This document shows, one piece after another, positions 9,817 to 18,244 of a stretch of DNA of 64,000 nucleotides (its first letter is position 1; the number at the start of each line of letters is the position of its first letter). Location: positions 558,001 to 622,000 of the forward strand of contig CAVXTW010000003.1 of NCBI GenBank assembly GCA_963764695.1, given 5' to 3'. The position numbers and the translations under genes were made by a program. Source of the DNA: DATFRY01 sp963764695 (GTDB taxonomy: Bacteria; Myxococcota_A; Polyangia; Haliangiales; Haliangiaceae). The notes beneath the pieces are model-generated. The model was not told the origin of the DNA. It did no database searches and worked only from the letters and a program-made list of their open reading frames with translations.

Positions 9817-11771
9817 GGGCCGAGCGGAAGCATCTCGTGGTGGTCGGAAACGGGATGATCGGCTTCCGCTTCTGCCGCGAGCTGACGCAGCGCGACCCGG
9901 ACGGATATCGCATCACGGTGTTCGCCGAGGAGGAGCGCCCGGCCTACGACCGCATCCACCTGACCGCGGTGCTGCGCGGCCAGCGCATCGACGACCTGTC
10001 GCTCGCGCCGCGCTCCTGGTACCAGCAGCGCCGCATCGAGCTGGTGCTCAACGACCCGGTCGTCTCGATCGATCGCCGGCGCTCCGTGGTGGTGTCCAGC
10101 TCCGGGCGCGAGGCACCGTTCGACCACCTGGTGCTGGCGACCGGCGCCGAGCCGACTCTTCCCCCCATCCCCGGCGCCGACCTGCCCGGCGTGCTGACCT
10201 ACCGCACCGCCAACGAGGTGCTGACCGCGCGCCTGCACGCGCGGCGCTGCTCGAGCGCTGCGGTGCTGGGCGGCGGCCTGCTCGGCCTCGAGATCGCCAA
10301 GGCGCTGGCCGAGATGGACATCGAGACCTACGTGATCGAGTCGGCGACGCACCTCATGCCGCGCCAGCTCGATCCGCTGTCGGCCGACCTGGTCCACGAG
10401 CAGATCGAGCGCGGCGGCGTGCGCATCGCGGTGCAGCGGCGCGTGCAGTCCATCCGCCAGGAGACGCACTGCCTGCTGGTCGAGCTGCGCGACTCACCTC
10501 CCCTCGCGGTCGACCTGGTGGTCATCGCCGCCGGGGTCAGGCCGCGCGATCAGCTGGCCCGCGCGACCGGCCTGGTGGTCGACGATCGCCGCGGCGGCAT
10601 CGCGGTCGACGATCAGATGGTCACCTCGGATCCGCGCATCCGCGCCATCGGCGACTGCGCGCGCCACGCCGGCATCGCCTACGGCCTCGTCGGGCCGGGT
10701 TACCAGATGGCGCGGGTCGCCGCGGAGTGCCTGGCCGGCGGCTCGGCCTCCTTCACCGGCGCCGACATGTCCTGCCGACTCAACGTGGGCGGCGTCGAGG
10801 TCGCGGCCCTGGGCGACTACGACGCCACCGACGCCCGGCCGCTGGTCTACCAGGAAGGAGAGGTCCGCCGCACCCTGATGATGCGGGGCCACACCATCGT
10901 GGGCGTGCGCTGCATCGGGCCGTGGCCCAGCCTGATCGCGGTCGAGCGCGCCATCGCCGAGAAGCGGCCGCTCAGCTTCGCGGAGATGAACCGCTTCAGC
11001 CGGTCGGGCGACGTGTGGACCGAGGGCGACCCGGAGGTGACGACGATCCGCGGCTACGGCGACGCCGCCGTCCTGTGTCACTGCGCCAACGTGACCTTCG
11101 GCGACGTGCGCGGCGAGATGGCGCGCGGCTGCCTCACCCTGGCCACCATCGGCACGTCAACCGGCGCCGGCACCGTGTGCGGCTCGTGCCGGCCGCTCCT
11201 GTCCCAGCTGTGCGGGGATCGGTCGGCGCCGGGCCCGCTGCGGGCGCGCTGGCCGCTGCTGGCGGCGTCGCTGGTCGCGCTGGCCGGCGTCGGTGGCTTC
11301 GCCGCCGTCACCCCGCTCGAGGTCGCGCTCGACGGGCCGATCGAGTGGCTGTCGCGCTTCTGGCGCGACGCCGCGGGCAAGCAGCTGTCCGGCTTCGCGC
11401 TGGTCGGCGCGTCGGCCGTGGTCCTGGTCCTGTCCCTGCGAAAGCGCCTCCGCCTGCTGCGGCGCACGTCGCTGAGCTGGTTCCGCCTGTTTCACGCCGC
11501 CGTCGGGGCGCTCACGCTCACCGTGCTCCTGGCCCACACCGGCCTGCACACGGGCAACAACCTCAACCGCGCACTCCTCTTCACGTTCCTGGGAGTGGTC
11601 GCGACCGGCTCGATGGTCGGCGTGGCAACCGCGTCGTCCGGTCGTGTCGGCGGCACCTCGACCGCCGCCATGCGACGAGCGCGCACGTGGCTCATGGGCA
11701 GTCACTGGCTGTTCCTCTGGGTACTGCCGGTCCTCATCGCCTTCCATGTGATCGCCGTCTACTACTTCTAG
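9813..11771 (+). CDS. FAD-dependent NAD(P)H oxidoreductase fused to BFD-type [2Fe-2S] domain and cytochrome b-like membrane domain
   Basis: 652 residues from ATG 9813 (ATGA overlap). Residues 1-300 form a two-dinucleotide-fold reductase: VVVGNGMIGFRF for FAD, VLGGGLLGLEIAKAL (about 151-165) for NAD(P)H, and IRAIGDCARH for the flavin. Next is a domain like the NirB/rubredoxin reductase family. After that comes a BFD-like cluster: CHC at 422-424 and CGSC at 456-459, the spacing of a [2Fe-2S] site. From about residue 475 there are roughly five membrane helices. Two of them carry histidines (LFHAAVGALTLTVLLAH and WVLPVLIAFHVIAV) as expected for haem b ligands. This layout suggests that electrons pass from NAD(P)H through FAD and 2Fe-2S across the membrane. 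The next two genes encode periplasmic haem proteins. Confidence 0.85.
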   Translation: MRAERKHLVVVGNGMIGFRFCRELTQRDPDGYRITVFAEEERPAYDRIHLTAVLRGQRIDDLSLAPRSWYQQRRIELVLNDPVVSIDRRRSVVVSSSGREAPFDHLVLATGAEPTLPPIPGADLPGVLTYRTANEVLTARLHARRCSSAAVLGGGLLGLEIAKALAEMDIETYVIESATHLMPRQLDPLSADLVHEQIERGGVRIAVQRRVQSIRQETHCLLVELRDSPPLAVDLVVIAAGVRPRDQLARATGLVVDDRRGGIAVDDQMVTSDPRIRAIGDCARHAGIAYGLVGPGYQMARVAAECLAGGSASFTGADMSCRLNVGGVEVAALGDYDATDARPLVYQEGEVRRTLMMRGHTIVGVRCIGPWPSLIAVERAIAEKRPLSFAEMNRFSRSGDVWTEGDPEVTTIRGYGDAAVLCHCANVTFGDVRGEMARGCLTLATIGTSTGAGTVCGSCRPLLSQLCGDRSAPGPLRARWPLLAASLVALAGVGGFAAVTPLEVALDGPIEWLSRFWRDAAGKQLSGFALVGASAVVLVLSLRKRLRLLRRTSLSWFRLFHAAVGALTLTVLLAHTGLHTGNNLNRALLFTFLGVVATGSMVGVATASSGRVGGTSTAAMRRARTWLMGSHWLFLWVLPVLIAFHVIAVYYF

Positions 11772-11773
11772 CC

Positions 11774-13126
11774 ATGCGGAGGTTCGCACTCGTCACCGGC
11801 TGGGTTCTCGTGACCGGGGGCGCCACCGTATTTCTGCTCCGCTCGCTCGAGGGTGACGACCGCAGCCTGTTCCTGCCCGGCCGCACCACGTCGGGGCACT
11901 ACCAGATCGAGACCGAGTGCGAGCAGTGCCACGAGCTGGGCGGGGCCGGCGTGCGCCAGGCGTCGTGCCTGCGCTGCCACGAGACCGAGCTGGCCGAGGC
12001 GGACGACTCGCACCCGCTGACCCTGTTCCTCGATCCGCGCAACGCGGTCCACCTGTCGGCCATCGACGGCCGCCGCTGCGTCTCCTGCCACGTCGAGCAC
12101 CGCCCGTCGATCACCGGGGCGATGGGCGTGAGCCGCCCGGTCGGCTTCTGCGTCGCCTGCCACGCCGACATCGCCGAGGAGCGGCCCAGTCACCGCGGCC
12201 TGCCCTTCGAGGGCTGCTCCGACGCCGGCTGCCACAACTACCACGACAACCGCGCCCTCGGTGAGGCGTTCCTGCTCGAGCATCGCAACGAGCCGGACAT
12301 GGTCGCAAAGCCGGTGGTGCCGGCGCTCGAGCGCGACGGCCGCTACGGCGGCCTGGGCAGCCGGCCGCTCACGCCGCGCCAGCAGGACGCGCCGGCCTAC
12401 GTGCTGCCGAGCGACACCGTGATATCGGAGTGGGCGTCGACCGAGCACGCCGCCGCCGGTGTCAACTGCACCGGATGCCACGGCGGGGCCCGAGGTGCCA
12501 CGCGGCAGTGGAGCGATCGGCCCGGCATCGACGGCTGCCGCGACTGCCACGCCGACGAGGTGGCCGGCTTCCTGCGCGGCAAGCACGGCATGCGCATCGC
12601 GGCGAAGCTGTCGCCGATGCAGCCGGCCCTGGCGCGCCTGCCCATGCGCGCCGGCGCGCGTCAGCGCGAGCTCGGCTGCACCAGCTGTCACGGCGCGCAC
12701 GCGTTCGACCGGCGCCACGCCGCGGTCAAGGGCTGCCTGGACTGCCACGACGACAGCCACAGCCTGGCCTACCTGGAGAGCGCCCACTACGACCGGTGGA
12801 AGGAGGAACAGACCGGCACCGCGCCGCAGGGCAGCGGCGTCAGCTGCGCCACCTGCCACCTGCCGCGCGTGCGCATGGTCAACACCGACAGGCCCGGCAT
12901 CGCTGTCGACCACAACCAGAACGCGTCGCTGCGGCCGGTCGAGACAATGGTGCGGCCGGTCTGCCAGTCGTGCCACGGCGTGGGCTACTCGCTGGCGGCG
13001 ATGGCCGACCGCGAGCTGACCCGCGGCAACTTTCGCCGCGCGCCCGGTGCGCCGGCGCGCGCGATCCAGATGGTGCGCGACAAGGCGGCCACCCCCCGGC
13101 CGCCCGGCAAGGAGAACACACGATGA
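11774..13126 (+). CDS. Periplasmic multihaem cytochrome c (ten CXXCH plus one CX4CH)
   Basis: 450 residues, starting 3 bp after the oxidoreductase stop. An N-terminal hydrophobic segment (ALVTGWVLVTGGATVFLL) serves as signal or anchor. Ten classical haem motifs are readable: CEQCH, CLRCH, CVSCH, CVACH, CTGCH, CRDCH, CTSCH, CLDCH, CATCH and CQSCH. Between the fourth and fifth is CSDAGCH, a CX4CH motif that can also bind haem, giving up to eleven haems. The C-terminal end is hydrophilic. It most likely accepts electrons from the membrane domain encoded just upstream and passes them to a terminal acceptor. No catalytic-family signature (for example NrfA CXXCK) is seen, so the acceptor is unknown. 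The stop overlaps the next start. Confidence 0.92.
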   Translation: MRRFALVTGWVLVTGGATVFLLRSLEGDDRSLFLPGRTTSGHYQIETECEQCHELGGAGVRQASCLRCHETELAEADDSHPLTLFLDPRNAVHLSAIDGRRCVSCHVEHRPSITGAMGVSRPVGFCVACHADIAEERPSHRGLPFEGCSDAGCHNYHDNRALGEAFLLEHRNEPDMVAKPVVPALERDGRYGGLGSRPLTPRQQDAPAYVLPSDTVISEWASTEHAAAGVNCTGCHGGARGATRQWSDRPGIDGCRDCHADEVAGFLRGKHGMRIAAKLSPMQPALARLPMRAGARQRELGCTSCHGAHAFDRRHAAVKGCLDCHDDSHSLAYLESAHYDRWKEEQTGTAPQGSGVSCATCHLPRVRMVNTDRPGIAVDHNQNASLRPVETMVRPVCQSCHGVGYSLAAMADRELTRGNFRRAPGAPARAIQMVRDKAATPRPPGKENTR

Positions 13127-13773
13127 GCAAGTACCTCGACGAGTCGCTGAGCGCGGTGGCCATCGCGCTCTCGATCTTCACCGCGGCCGCGCCGGCCTGC
13201 ACTCGCTCCGAGGAGCAGACCGCGTCCGCCGCCTCCCTGGGCGATTCCATCTCGCCGCGCCTGGCCGCCGACATGGTGCACGCCGCCCTGGCCGCCGACC
13301 GAGAGGTCTACACAAAGGAGGTCGTCCAGCGCCTGACCATCCAGCAGAAGGTGCAGGTGGTCCCGCCGGGCGGCGGCGGCGCGGTGCCGCTGGAGGCGCG
13401 CGAGGACTGGCGCAGCGAGCACGCCAAGCTGCCGCTGCCGGCCCAGATGTTCCGCATGGGCGCCGAGAAGGTGCTGAGCGCCAGCACCGGCTTCTCCTAT
13501 GTCCTGCTCAGCCCGTGGCCGGTCAACCAGCAGAACCGGGCCCGCACCGACGTGGAGCGCCGCGGCCTCGACCAGGTGGCCAGGAGCGGCGAGGTCCTCT
13601 ACGACAGCGAGGTCCTCGACGGCCAGCGCTACTTCGTCGCCATCTACCCGGACAAGGCGGTGGCCGAGGCGTGCGTCTCCTGCCACAACAAGCACCCGGA
13701 CTCGCCGCGGCGTGACTTCAAGCTCGGCGACGTCATGGGAGGCGTGGTCATCCGCTTTCACATGAACAAGTAG
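13123..13773 (+). CDS. Tll0287-like (DUF3365) c-type haem protein
   Basis: 216 residues from ATG 13123, overlapping the cytochrome stop (ATGA). There is an N-terminal signal segment with a possible lipobox (TAAAPAC). The body fits the Tll0287-like periplasmic sensor/haem fold: an N-terminal helix, FSYVLLSPWPVNQQNR, a YFVAIYPDKAV strand, then EACVSCHNKHPDSPRRDFKLGD with a single CXXCH, and VMGGVVIRF at the end. Proteins of this family are found as sensor domains or small electron carriers. Here it is the last gene of the redox operon. A role as terminal carrier or redox sensor is inference. Confidence 0.85.
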   Translation: MSKYLDESLSAVAIALSIFTAAAPACTRSEEQTASAASLGDSISPRLAADMVHAALAADREVYTKEVVQRLTIQQKVQVVPPGGGGAVPLEAREDWRSEHAKLPLPAQMFRMGAEKVLSASTGFSYVLLSPWPVNQQNRARTDVERRGLDQVARSGEVLYDSEVLDGQRYFVAIYPDKAVAEACVSCHNKHPDSPRRDFKLGDVMGGVVIRFHMNK

Positions 13774-13798
13774 TGCGGCGGGCGGTCCGATCAACGCG

Positions 13799-14302
13799 TC
13801 ATCGGTGCAGGTCGGGTGAGGCCAGCTTCTCGGCCTCACGCCGGCTCGTCTCGCCGAGGTGGAAGACCGCGGCGATGCGCTCGATCGAGAAGTAGTCGCG
13901 CATCGACACGATGGCCCCGTCGCGGACGCGGAACACCTGCACGTACGGCAGCTGGTAGGTCTGGCCGGTGCGGACCACCTCCCCCTGCAGATCGAACTCG
14001 ATGATGACGACCTCCGGATCGGCGGTCTCGTGCACCACCACCGCGTCGTAGCCGACCATGCGGCGGCCCGAGCGCCGCGACTTGCCGAGGGCGGCCGACA
14101 GGTGGCGGCGGATCTGCTCGCGGCCCTCCAGGCTCTCGGGCAGCCCGACCGCCGCGCCGCCGAAGGGAAACTCCATCACGCCGTCCGGCGCGAACAGGTC
14201 GGCGAACCCGTCGGCGTCGTACTCCAGCACCCGCTGCCGGGCGCGCTCGAAGACCTCGCGCGGGGTGGCAAACCGCGACGCTCTCACCGTGGCACTGGTC
14301 AT
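13799..14302 (-). CDS. SnoaL-like (NTF2-fold) protein
   Basis: 167 residues from ATG 14302. The sequence follows the NTF2/SnoaL pattern: a helix ATPREVFERARQRVLEYD, then ADGFADLFAPDGVMEFPFGG, the helix EGREQIRRHLSAA, and strands VVIIEFDLQGEV, VQVFRVRDGAIVSMRDYF. This small alpha/beta cone fold serves as polyketide cyclase, isomerase or binding protein. No specific active site can be claimed. It is divergent from a TetR regulator with two palindromes in the gap, so it is probably the repressor's target. Confidence 0.82.
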   Translation of the reverse strand: MTSATVRASRFATPREVFERARQRVLEYDADGFADLFAPDGVMEFPFGGAAVGLPESLEGREQIRRHLSAALGKSRRSGRRMVGYDAVVVHETADPEVVIIEFDLQGEVVRTGQTYQLPYVQVFRVRDGAIVSMRDYFSIERIAAVFHLGETSRREAEKLASPDLHR

Positions 14303-14324
14303 GCGGATTCTCCTCCCGTAGAAT

Positions 14325-14367
14325 CGGAGCCGTGACTCCGTTTGCAGGATACGGAGCGGACGCTCCG
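14325..14367. promoter_or_regulatory. Two CGGAG/CTCCG palindromes, probable TetR operator
   Basis: Two 16-bp inverted repeats lie in the SnoaL/TetR divergent gap. One at 14325-14340 has arms CGGAG and CTCCG with a six-base centre. One at 14352-14367 has arms CGGAGCG and CGCTCCG around GA. The inner arms (CTCCG at 14336-14340 and CGGAG at 14352-14356) also form an inverted repeat with each other. Paired dyads next to a divergent TetR gene are the usual form of a self-regulated operator. I infer that the TetR protein binds here and controls both directions. Confidence 0.6.
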
Positions 14368-14396
14368 CTTGTCAAGCGCCGACGACGAGGCCGGGC

Positions 14397-14993
14397 GTGA
14401 GCCCCCGGCAGCCCGCCGGAGCAGGCGCAGGCGACGAGGCGTCGCAGCGGTCCGATGCGCGCCGCAACCGGGTCCGCGTGCTGGAGGCGGCCGAGCAGGT
14501 GTTCGCGGCGCGCGGCACGACAGCCTCCACCGGCGAGATCGCGCGCGCCGCCGGCGTCGGCATCGGCACCGTGTTCCGCCACTTCCCGACCAAGGAGGCC
14601 CTGCTCGAGGCGATCCTGGTCACGCGCATGCAGCGGCTCATCGACGAGGCCGACTCGCTGTCCGGCGCGACCGATCCGGGCGGCGCGTTCTTCACCTTCT
14701 TCGAGCGCATGGTCGAGCACGCGGCCAGCAAGAAGGCCTTCTCCGACGCGCTGGCACTGGCCGGCGTCGATGTCGCCACCTTGGTGGCGCCGGTGGCCCG
14801 CAAGCTCCAGCGCGCCATCGGCGTGCTGCTGGCGCGCGCCCAGGAGGTCGGCGCGGTGCGCCGGGACACGCGCGTCGCCGAGGTGATCGCGCTGTTCAAG
14901 GGCGCGGCTCACGCGGCCGAGCACGCCGCGGGCGATCGCGTGCTTCAGTCCCGCACGCTGGCGATCATCTTCGACGGCCTGCGCGCGCGCTAG
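14397..14993 (+). CDS. TetR/AcrR-family transcriptional regulator
   Basis: 198 residues from GTG 14397. The N-terminal helix-turn-helix is clear: RNRVRVLEAAEQVFAARG, TASTGEIARAAGVGIGTVFR and HFPTKEALLEAIL, the standard TetR DNA-binding signature. The C-terminal ligand domain is a run of helices (FFTFFERMVEHAASKKAFSD and so on), of the type often annotated SACE_7040/TetR C-terminal. The gene is divergent from the SnoaL-like gene with a palindromic site between them. The ligand is unknown. Confidence 0.9.
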   Translation: MSPRQPAGAGAGDEASQRSDARRNRVRVLEAAEQVFAARGTTASTGEIARAAGVGIGTVFRHFPTKEALLEAILVTRMQRLIDEADSLSGATDPGGAFFTFFERMVEHAASKKAFSDALALAGVDVATLVAPVARKLQRAIGVLLARAQEVGAVRRDTRVAEVIALFKGAAHAAEHAAGDRVLQSRTLAIIFDGLRAR

Positions 14994-15020
14994 CCGGCGC
15001 GTCGGGCCAGCGCCCCACGA

Positions 15021-15668
15021 TTACAGCAGGAACTCCTCGTCGAGCCGGTTCTCGAGAAACATGCGCTCGAGCTCGTCGACCAGGCGCGACATCTCGTCGC
15101 GCTGATTGCCCTGGTGGCGGAAGCGGATGCCCATGCCGGGCACGTCCTCGTCCTCGACCACCACGGTGTGCTGCACGGTCCCGGCGAGCGAGACCGCGTT
15201 GCCGCGGATCGGCACGGTGAGAAGGAGGTGGACCTCCGAGCCCTCGGGGAGAGGGTCCTCGGTGATGACGAACACGCCTTCCTCGTTGATGTCGCGCGTG
15301 TAGGTCTTGCACGGTCCACCGATCCCACCGTACGTGACCGGGAAGCGCAGCGGCAGCCGGCGCATCTCGCGGAGGTTGAGCAGCCCGCCGCGCACGAACC
15401 CGTTCAGATAGTTGATCTTCTCGCGCTCCTCGGGCCCCAGCGCGACGCTCACTCCGCGGGGCAGCGCGGCATCACCCTTCATGCGACGCGCGATGACCTT
15501 GCCGCGCAGGATGACGCGCGGTCCGCCGGTGCCGATCACGAGATCCAGCCGGATCTGCTCGCCGACGTGAGCCGGCTCCTCCTGGCCCACGAAGATGGTG
15601 GAGTCGCGGGGATCGAATACCTTGACCCAGTCCGCCTTGTCCGCGAGCTTGAGGTCGATCCTCCGCAC
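15021..15668 (-). CDS. PilZ domain protein (probable c-di-GMP effector)
   Basis: 215 residues from ATG 15668. Residues 1-95 form a PilZ-like or YcgR-N-like beta domain (IFVGQEEPAHVGEQIRLDLV, RVILRGKVIARR). A second PilZ domain follows with the c-di-GMP motifs MRRLPLRFPV (the RxxxR-type switch) and TRDINEEGVFV (the D/NxSxxG-type motif). It ends in a helix DEMSRLVDELERMFLENRL. In myxobacteria, PilZ proteins link c-di-GMP to motility, development or exopolysaccharide. No effector domain is attached, so it probably acts through protein contacts. Confidence 0.85.
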   Translation of the reverse strand: MRRIDLKLADKADWVKVFDPRDSTIFVGQEEPAHVGEQIRLDLVIGTGGPRVILRGKVIARRMKGDAALPRGVSVALGPEEREKINYLNGFVRGGLLNLREMRRLPLRFPVTYGGIGGPCKTYTRDINEEGVFVITEDPLPEGSEVHLLLTVPIRGNAVSLAGTVQHTVVVEDEDVPGMGIRFRHQGNQRDEMSRLVDELERMFLENRLDEEFLL

Positions 15669-15748
15669 GGCCCAGCTATCCTAACTCAAGGGTCAAGGAT
15701 GTGGCGCAGTCGCGCCGCGGCGCGTGCCACACCCTCCCACCTTGGCGG

Positions 15749-17041
15749 CTACCTGGTCAGACGGTAGCGGAGTCGAAGCGGCTTGCCGCGGCGCTCCAGC
15801 TCGACGACCACGTCGCGCGCATCGGCCAGGGCGGCGTAGGCGGCCGCGGCCTGATCCACGGTGTCGATCGGGTGGCCGGCGACTCGCAGGACCACGTCGC
15901 CGCGCTTGATGCCGAGCTTGGCCAGGAACGACCCGCGCTCCAGCTCGGCGATGCGCACGCCGCCGTCCTCGACTCGCTCGATGCGAATCTGCCGCGACAG
16001 CGCGGCGAAATCGGACAGCGCCCAGTCCAGCTCGCGGCGGCTCAGGGTCTGGGCCGGCTCCTCGGGACCGCGGGCCTTGGGCGCGGCGCGGGGCTGTACC
16101 TCGGTCGGCTTGACGGTCTTGACCCGGGAGTCGGAGCGGGGCGCGTCGATCTCGTCCGGTGGCAGATCCTCCGGCTCGGCGTCGAGGCCGCCCTCGGCGT
16201 CCAGATCGGCGTCCGGAGCCAGGTCGGGCGCCGGGGGAGGCGCCGCGGGTCGGCCCGGCCGGGCATCACGCCTGGAATCGGGCGCGGGCCGCGTTTCGGG
16301 CCGCGCGTCGGGCTCGGTCCGCACATCCGGCGCCGGTCGCGCATCGGGCGCCGGGCCCGGCTCTGCCCGCGACTCCGGCGGGGCGATGATCGACGGGATG
16401 TCGCGCCCGCCACCGGCGGAACCGCCGTACGGGTCGATCACCGGGTCGACCTCGCCGGCACCCGCGCCCGGCGGCGTTGTGTACGGGTCGACGACGTCCC
16501 CCTCGGTGGTGAAGTCTCCGGCTCCGTCGGCGGGCTCGTCCCCGGCAAGGTCGTCCGGCACCACCACGCCCGGCTCCGGCTGCTCGGGCGCCACTGGCGG
16601 CGCGGCGCGGCCCTTCTCGTCCGGCCTCGCGACATCGCTGCCCGGGTTGGCCGGCCCGACCGGGTTCGCCACGTCGTCGATCGGATCGACCGGCCTGGTG
16701 ATCGGGTTGGGCGGCTCGGACGCACCCGCCGGAGGTGCAGTCGGCGCCCGGGCCGCCGCCTCGACGAGAGGCAGGACGAAGTAGCGCTCGGGGGGCGTCG
16801 GCGTGGCCAGGACGATCTGGTCCGGCTCGATCTCGGCGACGCGAAGACCGTGGATCGTATCGCCGACCTTCACCACCTCGTACTCGCCGGTCACCCGATC
16901 GAGGATCAGGGCCTGCCGGCCGCCGCGCAGCACCTGAACCAGGGTGGCGCGCGGCGCCTTCGTCGAGACCTCGGCTGCCGATGGCGTGCTCAGCGCTCCG
17001 AGCAGTGCCGCCGCGAGAACAAGGGCCGCTGGTGCGCGCAT
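15749..17041 (-). CDS. GspC-like PDZ protein with signal peptide and Pro/Asp-rich linker
   Basis: 430 residues from ATG 17041. There is an N-terminal signal peptide (ALVLAAALLGALSTPSAA), then a GspC/PilP-type homology region (QALILDRVTGEYEVVKVGD ... RVAEIEPDQIVLATP). A 200-residue linker with PDARP-like repeats follows. At the C-terminus is a PDZ domain: ELERGSFLAKLGIKRGDVVL, RVAGHPIDTVDQA, VVVELERRGKP. This is the layout of the type II secretion inner-membrane connector GspC, except that a cleavable-looking signal replaces the usual membrane anchor. No other gsp genes are nearby. It could belong to a type II secretion or type IV pilus-like machine encoded elsewhere. Confidence 0.72.
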   Translation of the reverse strand: MRAPAALVLAAALLGALSTPSAAEVSTKAPRATLVQVLRGGRQALILDRVTGEYEVVKVGDTIHGLRVAEIEPDQIVLATPTPPERYFVLPLVEAAARAPTAPPAGASEPPNPITRPVDPIDDVANPVGPANPGSDVARPDEKGRAAPPVAPEQPEPGVVVPDDLAGDEPADGAGDFTTEGDVVDPYTTPPGAGAGEVDPVIDPYGGSAGGGRDIPSIIAPPESRAEPGPAPDARPAPDVRTEPDARPETRPAPDSRRDARPGRPAAPPPAPDLAPDADLDAEGGLDAEPEDLPPDEIDAPRSDSRVKTVKPTEVQPRAAPKARGPEEPAQTLSRRELDWALSDFAALSRQIRIERVEDGGVRIAELERGSFLAKLGIKRGDVVLRVAGHPIDTVDQAAAAYAALADARDVVVELERRGKPLRLRYRLTR

Positions 17042-17226
17042 GAAGAAGACGGAGCTGCAAGAAGCGATCCCCGCGCAACGCGCCGAAAGCGCGATCGCGG
17101 AACCGCCGACCGTCCACGTTCATTCACGGTGGACGACGTCGCGATTCACGTCAACCCATGCGGCTGCATGAGCGATCAGCCGCGCGCGAAACCGATCACG
17201 GCGACAACCACAGCGACGGGCGAGCC

Positions 17227-18145
17227 CTACTCGGTCGCGCTGTCGGCGGCGCCGGCGCGCCCGCCGGCCTTGGCCGTCTTCTTCTCGTTGCCGTCAGACT
17301 TGGCGGCGTCCGGCCTGGAGGTCTTGCCCTCCTCGCCTTCCTTGCCGTCGCCCTCGACATCGAGCCCCGAGAGATCCAGAATCCTCGAGTTCCTTGAGGT
17401 CTTCCTCGGACAGGCTGGCCGACGACTTGGCGGTGAGCTGCGGCGTGGACGTCGTCGTGCCCGACTCGAGCAGGCCCATCTTGGCCTTGAGCTCGGACAG
17501 CGCGTCTTCCTCGGTGCCGTGGCCGCCCGACTCCAGGGCCAGGAACTTGGACTCGAGCGTGTCGCCCGAGATCTCGCCGGCCAGCTCGGCTCCGGCCTCT
17601 GCCTCGGCCTCGAGCAAGGTGATGCGCTCGGCCATGCGATCGAAGGTTTCGAACGCGCTGGTGTCGCCGAGCCCCTGCATGGTGCTGGCGATCTGGCGCT
17701 GCGCCTCCGCACGCTTCTTGCGCGCGATGAGGATGTTCTTCTTGCGCTTGGCTTCCTCGATCTTGTTGGCCAGCAAGCGCAGCGCATCCTTGAGCTTGTC
17801 GACCGCGCCCTTCTGCGCGATCCACTGCTGCTGGAATTGAGCCGAGATGTTCTCGTGCTCCTGCTTGCGGACCAGCGCCTGGCGGGCGAGGTTGTCGTCC
17901 CCCGCGCGGACCGCCAGCATCGCCTTGCGCTCCCACTCCTTGGCCTTGTCGAGCTCGGCGTTGTACTGCTTTTGCAGCCGCTTCTCGTCGGCGATGGCGA
18001 CCGCCACCGCTTTCTTGGCCTCGACCAGCTGCTGCTGCATTTCCAGCAGCACCTGATTGAGCATCTTCTCCGGATCTTCGGCCCTCGAGATGAGGTCGTT
18101 CAGGTTCGACTTGATCAGGGTTCCGAGTCGCGAAAAGATGCCCAT
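17227..18145 (-). CDS. PspA/IM30-family membrane-stress protein (frame break near the C-terminus)
   Basis: Start ATG 18145: MGIFSRLGTLIKSNLNDLIS, then EDPEKMLNQVLLEMQQQLVE and a long coiled coil (LARQALVRKQEHENISAQFQ and so on), typical of PspA/YvqH. In the starting frame the protein runs 283 residues to a stop at 17294 and ends in an arginine-rich tail that looks non-coding. Dropping one base near 17385 gives instead LDLSGLDVEGDGKEGEEGK and an Ala/Lys/Glu-rich tail ending at 17227 (305 residues). That is the more natural C-terminus, so I list the longer span. The protein binds the inner face of the membrane and protects it under stress. It is divergent from uppS. Confidence 0.83.
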
Positions 18146-18244
18146 GACTTGCTCGATTACCGAGGGGAGACTGGCCCCTCGATCGAAGGGTACGGGATAT
18201 CCCCTTCGGTTGCAACGGCAAGGCCTGCGTGATAGGGACGGCAG

